Shown piece by piece: positions 57,154 through 64,000 of a stretch of 64,000 bases of DNA (the first letter of the stretch is position 1; every line of letters starts with the position of its first letter). The DNA comes from Ixodes scapularis (lineage: Eukaryota; Arthropoda; Arachnida; Ixodida; Ixodidae). Below the pieces are notes generated by a model, which made no database searches, was not told the DNA's origin, and worked only from the letters and a program-made list of their open reading frames with translations. The position numbers and the translations under genes are program-made. The stretch lies in assembly GCF_016920785.2 (NCBI RefSeq), contig NW_024609835.1:81334795-81398794 (forward strand), given 5' to 3'.

Positions 57154-57595
57154 TACAATCTAAGAACTAGGGGGTGTATAGGGGTACACCCATTGTCGCA
57201 TGTGTAACACCCCAAGACAACAACTCGGCGTTCAGTCCACAGACGTCGAACAGACGATACCAGCTTTTAAGAGCGGCTTCATAGAAGACTGATACAACTT
57301 ATTAAAATAGCTAATGTGGACATTAAAGGTTACAGTAAGACGATCAAGGCTTTTTTGGCCCTGTTGCAATGCCTCAGTGTTTTATTATTATTTTGTTCTG
57401 GTCTTGGATACGCACGTTATCTGTTTGGTATGTTATATCCAACAGGTATCAAGCCGCTCGTAAAATTTGGTATCGCCAGCTCGACGTCAGTGGACTGAAC
57501 GTCCAAATGTGGTTTTGGGGTGTTACATATGGGACAAGGGGTTTACACCTATACATCCCCCCCCCCCCCCCCCCCCCCCCATTTCTAAAAGTCTG
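57154..57595 (+). mobile_element. TA-flanked long-TIR MITE, copy 1
   Basis: The body is 57156-57593, 438 bp, aligning end to end with the copy at 62053-62464. The terminus GGGGGTGTATAGGGGTACACC and the inner CAGTCCACAGACGTCGA occur inverted on the right side. The right terminus carries a 24-base C tract (57557-57580) where copy 2 has only four C. The flanks are TA on the left and TG on the right. Confidence 0.88.
57557..57580 (+). repeat. Oligo-C tract (24 C) inside a TIR
   Basis: Expansion of CCCC in the right TIR of the MITE. It creates a poly-Pro stretch in the long plus frames 57369-58247 and 57467-57826, which I therefore do not treat as genes. Confidence 0.95.
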
Positions 57596-58334
57596 CACTC
57601 TCAGTTTCATATCAACATGCAAGTTTGTCCGCATTTTGCGCCCTTCGTGCATCTTTTTGCCTGCCAAATGCACCCTGGTTTTTTTTTCGTTTCCCCCAAT
57701 CTCTACCAATGGGTGGGCGTGCTTGGCTGCCTCCTCATCACGCGTTCCCTGTGCCTTCTTTACGTTTCCCTTTCATACATTCCGACGCGCCAGAGCCGCA
57801 GTTTGGAAAACTTGCTCGCCGTGTAGCCAAAGGTCGGTGCCCTTTCTGAGGGCGATTCTCTGTCTTCCCTTACAAGGCAAGGTTGACTTTTTTCCCCATA
57901 TCACTTCTCTCCGTTTATCTATCCGAGAAGCCAAGCTTGGGGTTCTAAGCCTAGTCAGTCCGCTCCGATTTGGGAAGCCGCAGGTTTCGAACAGCTTTGA
58001 GGCCTCAAATGACGGAAACCGTCCGACAGAGGTATGCATAGGTGTTCGTGCTGGGACTTCTTGTAACGTGGAAATCGTAGAGGTTCCCAAAACGTTAGGT
58101 CGTATGTCCAATTATCTGACCCGGAGGAACTATAAGAGAACTGACATCTTTACGGTGGAAACTGGCTGTTGCAAATATGCGTCAGATTTCATTATCCGGT
58201 CCACTGCTCCTGGCCTTGCTACTCTGATGTTTTGTTGGGTGTTTTGAGGTATCTTCATTGTCCCACTAACAAAAATATAGTTCTGATGTACTCGCACGCC
58301 GCGCGCTTCATTTTGTGTGTACGGTTTTTAAGAT
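57596..58334. other. Unassigned stretch
   Basis: The long plus frame across this stretch starts in the MITE and passes through the C tract. No domain was seen. Confidence 0.4.
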
Positions 58335-58725
58335 GCGTTGGGTGGTTTTCGGCGTTTATTTTTGCTATTATATTTAGGCCGTATGTTTTCTGGTGTTTAT
58401 TTGTAAGAAAAATCGGCGGATGTTTCTCGGTGATTATTCAGTTTTAAGATATTGGTATATTTCGATGATTTGCTTTAGATCTGCTACAGACAGTTATTTG
58501 GATCTGCTAAAGACAGATGAAAAGACAGTGTGTGTGTGTGGGGGGGGGGGGGTTAGTTAATGAAAAATTAAGAAATCTTGTCTAAGAGTTGAGAGTTTCG
58601 ACACAAACAGTCCTAGCTGGAGCAAACATATTCAGCAATTGGTGTTCTTAGGTTTGAACTGATTTGGTATTTTTGACGCCAGCGGATGTTTCTTGGTGTT
58701 TGTCTGTTACCACCGGAAAATCTAC
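58335..58725. repeat. TTTTCGGTGTTTATTT-type degenerate repeat
   Basis: GGTTTTCGGCGTTTATTTTT, TTTTCTGGTGTTTATTTG, AATCGGCGGATGTTTCTCGG and GCGGATGTTTCTTGGTGTTT recur at irregular spacing, like 24361-24830. A (GT)n-G13 tract lies at about 58528-58552. Confidence 0.5.
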
Positions 58726-60837
58726 GGCCTAATTGCATTCGGCACCTTTAGGTCTTTGTATTTTGCCGATAAGACAATTTGCCGATTGTGGTAGATATCG
58801 AGATCTCCACTGAAACGTTGCTTCCTCGACATGCGAGTACGGCCCTGGCAATAGCCCGTCATTCGAGCTGCTTCCTCTTCGGATGCGCGTGTGCCCTCGC
58901 CCGGTACGTTCCATTTTAATTCCCAGACGGTGAAGGTCGGACCCCGTCAAGGCCGACGGAGGTCTGACAGACGCACACGCTCAAAGAACAATGAAACAAA
59001 AAGTCGCCAAAAGTGCCAGGTCTGGCTTTCCGGATCTTGTTTAGTTTACGCCTGCTCTTTTATTTTGAACTTCCGCTTTGACCTTTCTCGACCATAATTA
59101 TTTTTTCTTGTCAACTCGTTTCGTTTATTCCGCCCCCCCCCCCCCCCCCCCCCTTCCGCACAAGCACACAGATCTCCTTTTCTTTGCTTGCATGTGCGTA
59201 GCCTCTACACGACCGCTTTTACTGTCAGCTTGCCCGGTGAGTGAGCGCGATTGCCTCGGTTTGGCTGCGCACACCGAGTAGGGCTTTGAGTGGAAAGGAA
59301 ACACCGCGACGGCATAAAATGAACAGAAAACATAAAGCGCCTTTTTGCGCCTTTAGGCACTCGAGAAAATCTCGTTGATGGAGGCTGTCTTGGCGGTCGG
59401 TAATGGCTCGCACGGCGGAGGCAGGAGAAGATTCTTTAACGAGTCAACAAACGCAGCCGGTGTTGCGTGGGAGAGGATGTTCTTTGTTGCTCGTAGTGCC
59501 ATCGTTCTGCCGTCCTTGTAACGATGGTAGGGCATTCGTGTTCGCGCTTCAACGGAGCGCCGCGACAGGTATGGGAAAGGGGTGAATCGGTTATGGAGTG
59601 CGTTACGGAGTTGTCAGGGAATAAAGCTGATCACGTGCACGCGTGCACCCGGGCAAAGAGTTACGACCTCCACTTTGAATGTGACCTCTTCTCGTTTCAG
59701 TGACTGTCTCTTAATTCGTGAAAGCTGCAGAACCTCAACCACTGTGCACAAGAAACATGTGAAAGTATAATATAAATAATGGGAAGAACACAGGCACGTA
59801 GCCAGGATTTTGATTTAAAAAAAGGGGGGGGGGGGAGAAAGGGCATGCCCCCCCCCCCTCCCCCCACCTTCCGGATACGTGCCTGGAAGAACATATCCTC
59901 ACCAGCACGCTCTCCATTCCAAATATGAAGGAGTCATTAAATAGACCCGGTGCTTAACAACATGACGACAGCATAGCTTAGAAAATGAGCCGAGAAGTCG
60001 GACGAGGCACTTTAGGAGTGGAATAGTTGTTTGCTTCGGATCGTACATTCGTGCCTCTGGAGACAATGCATGGTGCACCGTCGAATGTGATGCACCCGCG
60101 GTGAAGTCGCGCGAAGAGCATGTGGCAGCATGTGCTGAACACGTGGTTTTCTCAAGACATGATGAAAGCGATGGTGGTCTGGAATGGAGAGACTTTCCGA
60201 AGCCCCACTGATTCAGTGACACTGCTTCCGCGGATGTTCGTTAAACCAACGCTCGCTAATTTTTTTTTTTCTAGCTGTGATATTATTTTGAGGTACGTGA
60301 CCGCTTGCGCAGTGATCCTTTAGTTTCGACGACACTAACGTAACTTTACGGCGATATAATGGAGTGACAGCTTCCTGCGTCTCGCACCTATGACGTATGC
60401 GAATTGAGGATATGCGTGTGACGGTGCCCGGGTTCTCCGCTGTGTGCAAGGGGTCTGCGTGGTTGAGCCGTGTGCAAGCTTACTGCCATAGCGTGTTTAG
60501 CACTCAGACCACCAGACTTGTCGTGCTGAGCCCCTTGTAAAGCGGCGAGAAATCCAACAAAAGGACTTCACACTGTGCTCTAAATTAACCGTTGATTACG
60601 TCAGCGCCTTTTCCTGCTATGCATGTCACTAATGGCCCGAAGTCGTGGTTGCAAACCACCTGCGCCCACTATACTAGAACATCCACACGAATAATCTTTA
60701 CCTTTTTTTTTCTTTTTGTTGCAAGCTGTGAAGCTTGTGTACGCATTTCACGCGGCAGTCCATGTCTTGTGCACTTATGTTATCGCCGCGCCATTCATTC
60801 GAAGTTGCGCCAAAGTGCTTTCCCAACAACATCCTAC
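58726..60837. other. Unassigned stretch with G/C tracts
   Basis: A C tract lies at 59133-59153 and paired G and C runs at about 59824-59868. Small frames only. No gene was recognised. Confidence 0.4.
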
Positions 60838-60930
60838 TACATTTCGCCGAATCGTAGGCTTGTACGAATTTTCAAAACTTTCGAATATTGCTTCGAATAA
60901 CGTGATATTCGACTTGATTCTCATGTCCGT
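60838..60930 (+). repeat. TTCGAATAT-rich transposon end (fragment)
   Basis: TAGGCTTGTACGAATTTTC followed by TTCGAATATTGCTTCGAATA and ATATTCGACTTGATTC resembles the terminal part of the TAGGGTTGTGCGAATA MITE at 38418. No partner end was seen. Confidence 0.45.
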
Positions 60931-61917
60931 CACTGACGGTAATCGGAAGTTTTGTAATATTTTGTATAGTTCGCCGCGTTGAGTGCGCTTCTCACCACGC
61001 ATCCTTGTACAGTGGAGAAGCAACACCCGCGGAGTAGACATCGCCATCCTGCGTATCTCGCTTCGCCGCCGCAAAGCCGCGTGGTGAGGGGAAAACGCTC
61101 TTTCTAAAAGACCTTGTGCACGTGCTCGCGTCGAGTATTAAAAAAAAGAAAAAAAAGAACTTTGTGAGTGTTGATGTCGCCTTGCAAAATATGTTTCAAT
61201 ATAAAACTATGACAGATGTATTGTATATGATATATTGCGATATCCTAACCAAATAGGTGCTCAGGATTTCGTTCTTAAAATAAATAAATATTGGTTTAAC
61301 GATTGCTACCAGGATGTATAAAGAGGATTTCTTAAGAAGCACTACAGACTTAATTTACATGCCAAGTTTATTACTTAGTTACTGTCTTTATTTGAGCCTC
61401 CAACTATATGTGGCCACAGTTAACAATGTTAAAACTAAAACTAAATTACGTTTGTCACTGACCGTATGAAAGCTTGGCAATGACTCCAATACATTCAGTT
61501 TGATTTTGTTAAGGTATATTTACCTCCCTCGAGCTCATTTTACACTATCTGAAAACTACAGTGCATATGAAAAGACATTGGTGTACGTGGTGCGACGAGA
61601 AATACCGTTTTTAACTATTTGCGCAACTTTATTGCACCCTTCAAAGCCTGAACAAAACATCCCATATGGAATGCGAAATTATGCAATACTCTAAAGTTTC
61701 TGACATTATTTTAGTGGTTTATTATTTGGTTTACCTTCGATTGCATACTTAAAATAACAATCCAAGGTGGTTTATCGCGCTGTGTCCTTCGTCCTTCAAT
61801 ACGAGTTTCTAGTGTGGCTACGACAGGATTCTTAAAGTGGTAGCTTTATGGGGCTAACCAATTTGAGTCGCGGAAGCATGAAATTTGAAGGTCGGTCAGT
61901 CCGTCACCGCTCAACGA
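60931..61917. other. Unassigned AT-rich stretch
   Basis: Short frames only. An A-rich run lies at about 61140-61157. Nothing was recognised. Confidence 0.4.
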
Positions 61918-62025
61918 TCTAAAAAAAAAAATATATAACGGCAACCCGTGCCAAGGATCGAACCCCGGTCACCGGCGTAGAAGCCGAGTGCGCTGCTGAC
62001 TCAATTACGGACCTAGCACACAGGA
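61918..62025 (-). mobile_element. tRNA-derived SINE or tRNA pseudogene with Pol III terminator
   Basis: On the minus strand: CCGTAATTGAGTCAGCAGCG (box A region), an anticodon arm TCGGC-TTCTAC-GCCGG with a 6-base loop, then ACCGGGGTTCGATCCTTGG containing a perfect box B core GGTTCGATCC. A T-run (plus-strand A-run 61921-61931) follows 30 bp later as a Pol III stop. The loop size and unpaired acceptor exclude a functional tRNA. Confidence 0.7.
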
Positions 62026-62050
62026 ACGAAAGGAGCAGAAGCAGGTGGTG

Positions 62051-62466
62051 TACACTATCAGAAATAGGGGGTGTATAGGGATGCACCCCTTGTCCTTTAT
62101 GTAACACCCCAAAACGACAATTCGATGTTCAGTCCACAGACGTCGAACCGACGATACCAACTTTCACGAGCGGCTTGAAAGTCGACCGATACAACTTATT
62201 AAAATAGCTTACCTACGCATTAAACGATACAGTAAGACGATCAAGGTTTTTTTGGCCCTGCTGTATAACCTCAGTAATTTTTTTCTTCTGGTTTTTGATG
62301 CGCACATTAACTATTTAGTACGTTATATCCAACAGCTACCAAGCCGCTCGTAAAACTTGGTATCGCCAGCTCGACGTCAGTGGACTGAACGTCCAAATGT
62401 AGTTTTAGGGTGTTACAAGTGGGACAAGGGGTGTATCCCTATACAACCCCTATTTCTAATAGTGTA
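62051..62466 (+). mobile_element. TA-flanked long-TIR MITE, copy 2
   Basis: The body is 62053-62464, 412 bp. The left end CACTATCAGAAATAGGGGG and the right end (reverse complement) CACTATTAGAAATAGGGGT pair. The arms remain homologous for about 130 bp, through CAGTCCACWGACGTCGA and ACGAGCGGCTTG. TA lies directly outside both ends (62051-62052, 62465-62466), fitting Tc1/mariner-type targeting. No transposase. Confidence 0.93.
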
Positions 62467-62554
62467 AAAAGAGCGCGCAGAACGAGGAGGAGAGGAAAGG
62501 GCAGGAAAGCGCGTCCCCCTCACTTAGTGACCCAGAAAATTCAACGAGATTCGC

Positions 62555-62921
62555 GTGTGCCAAAGGGGCCTCACACAGCTTGACAAGCAGTTGGAGGGGA
62601 AAATCGTGGCCGGTGCCAGCACCGCCATTGCCAATACCACCCACCTACCGCGATTGCGCCGACGTCTGCACCGTCTGGACGAAAATTTCTGGCATATACG
62701 CACGCTCGTCACCATAGTCTACATATCGCCAAACACAACCAAAGTGAACTTGAAACGCTTCCTCGCAGTGCACTTTCTCCGTTATACGCCGCTGACACAA
62801 GCGTTCGAGCGTATCGACCTACTGTGACGCGGCGGTCATGATCGTCGTCGCTGATTTTAACGTAAACGTGCAACGCAATCCGTGGCTTATCGACTCTATG
62901 GGCGAATTGTTCTGGTTACAC
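62555..62921 (+). pseudogene. LINE endonuclease (EEP/APE-like) remnant, interrupted by a hAT end
   Basis: The plus frame 62555-62827 contains TLVTIVYISPNTTKVNLKRF, the usual lead-in to the catalytic GDFN motif of exonuclease-endonuclease-phosphatase domains. After a stop and frameshift, the next frame (about 62838-62910) continues MIVVADFNVNV followed by PWLIDSM, with Ala in place of the first Gly of GDFN. This order, VYISP then DFNVN, is typical of LINE ORF2 N-termini. Immediately afterwards, at 62922, sequence becomes a hAT terminus. The domain is a dead fragment. Which LINE clade it came from is unclear. Confidence 0.72.
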
Positions 62922-64000
62922 CAGACTTGGACATAGTTCAACTACTCTACTCAAACTACTGTGGTTTAACTACTTTTCCGAGTGACTTGGTAACTTTCAA
63001 TTACAGCTTTATTAAGGTAATTAGTAGTTTAATTAAACTACATTTTTCAGGTAACTTCTACTCAAACTACTAACTACTTCTGAACTCCAGGGCTAATTTT
63101 GCTCATCACAAAACTTTGAGCCCAGAAATAAATAAGACTCCGGCAGATGAAGTGGCATTGCCGAACAAGGGGCCTCCCTCACAATCCGTCCCGGCAGCCG
63201 TAGAAACTGCATCACAGGCATCCTTCGGCCAAGGTGGCGACAAGCAGCCAAATCATAATACCGGCGTGCACGAACGCGGGAAGAGATGTTTAACAAGCCT
63301 TGGTCGGGTATTGACCTAATCCGGTTGTGCACGCAGGAGCCGCGCCTCCAGCTGCAACCATGAAAGACGGGGACACTCCGAGGGTTGTTTTCATGTTGTC
63401 TGCATTTAGTGACTTCTGCCTCAAGTGGTTTGGGGGTTCCACGGGAGGTGCCACTGGAATGACCTTGCAGCTGCGCGCCTGTTCCCATGGTCGCCTCGTC
63501 GTCAACGCATACGCCCTTGCAAAGCCGGACTCCCCCGCGCACAAACGCAGACACGGATAATCCATTCATGGGACCACGTTCCCGCTTCCAGCTGCAACTG
63601 TACGAGCGACGATGCTTGTTCACGTAATCCTTCGCATCCTTCCGACCCTCCACGCCAGAGAGACCGCCTCTTTGATGAAAACGATTTACTTGTCAGGGCG
63701 TGTCAGGCGCGTCAGGGTAACGTAGTTGCCGGCGAGGATTGCGAGTCACCCTTGGAAGATCCTTTTGATACAGCCTGCGTCAGCGCCGAACTATACTTTG
63801 TTTCATCTTCTGTTAAACTAACGCAATTCTTTTTTTTTTTAAAGTAGGCGTAGCACTAGCACTGCAACGAGACGCGCAGTCGTCCGGATGATCTCATCGT
63901 CGTGGCGCAAGACTTAAACCCTTGATGGTCAGGTGCACTCGCCCAGCGTACTCCGAATGTTGTAGGAATAAAGAGGGGCCAGTCATAACAATCTCAACTT
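62922..64000 (+). mobile_element. Left end of a hAT-type element related to 54885, right end outside window
   Basis: CAGACTTGGACATAGTTCAA matches the left end of the 54885 element and stays similar for about 170 bp (CTACTCTACTCAA, TTTAACTACTTTT, GGTAACTTTCAATTACA). The preceding octamer GGTTACAC is the predicted target duplication. No matching right terminus was found before 64000. The interior (plus frames 63116-63319, 63327-63560, 63425-63847; minus 63093-63653) differs from the 54885 element and is unrecognised. It could be cargo, captured sequence or host DNA if the element is end-truncated. Confidence 0.7.

Noticed and set aside
57369..58247. 292-codon plus-strand frame, the longest in the window
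   Set aside because: It starts inside a MITE, runs through the C24 tract as poly-Pro and has no domain, signal or start context. It is treated as chance read-through.
1..64000. A novel multi-gene defence or biosynthetic system
   Set aside because: There are no clustered intact genes and no operon-like spacing. Recognisable coding sequence is confined to broken LINE fragments.

Overview
The window looks like gene-poor nuclear DNA of an arthropod, most likely an ixodid (hard) tick. The evidence is the absence of any convincing host protein gene, the lack of bacterial-style operons, several LINE reverse-transcriptase remnants of a type I associate with ticks, several unrelated tRNA-derived SINE heads, and many A/T and G/C homopolymers of 15-41 bases. 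The tick assignment is an inference from repeat content and was not checked by a search. Almost every open frame over 60 codons is explained by chance, by a repeat, or by a homopolymer read as poly-Pro, poly-Gly, poly-Lys or poly-Phe.

Layout: 1-9400 holds an inverted-repeat element (159-757), a TTAA-flanked transposon (2477-3140), a long-TIR MITE (5699-6431), the 3' end of a minus-strand LINE (8141-8545) and a near-perfect hairpin (9294-9397). 10384-13000 holds a TTCGGC-rich hAT-like element with an 8-bp target-site duplication (TSD), a tRNA-derived SINE and a plus-strand LINE RT remnant. 14500-22000 holds a second copy of the 5699 family, several palindromes and a CACGTG/GTGACGT-rich block. 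25850-32850 holds a dispersed repeat with a perfect inverted duplication, a hAT MITE with TSD, SINE heads, a TATA+Inr-like promoter and a second CACGTG/GTGACGT block. 34184-40370 is dominated by palindromic MITEs, two of them beside TA dinucleotides or (TA)n. 43741-49300 contains two dispersed repeats, a minus-strand CR1-like LINE remnant and a palindrome with about 180-bp arms. 54877-56708 is a complete hAT-type element with a perfect 8-bp TSD and another hAT MITE nested inside it. 57154-64000 carries two copies of one TA-flanked MITE and a LINE endonuclease remnant interrupted by a third hAT end that runs off the window.

No cooperating gene set is present. What the window records is layered transposition: at least three complete hAT-type insertions can be called with target duplications, together with TTAA- and TA-targeting elements, LINEs and SINEs. 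No intact transposase or reverse transcriptase remains, so every element here appears non-autonomous or dead.
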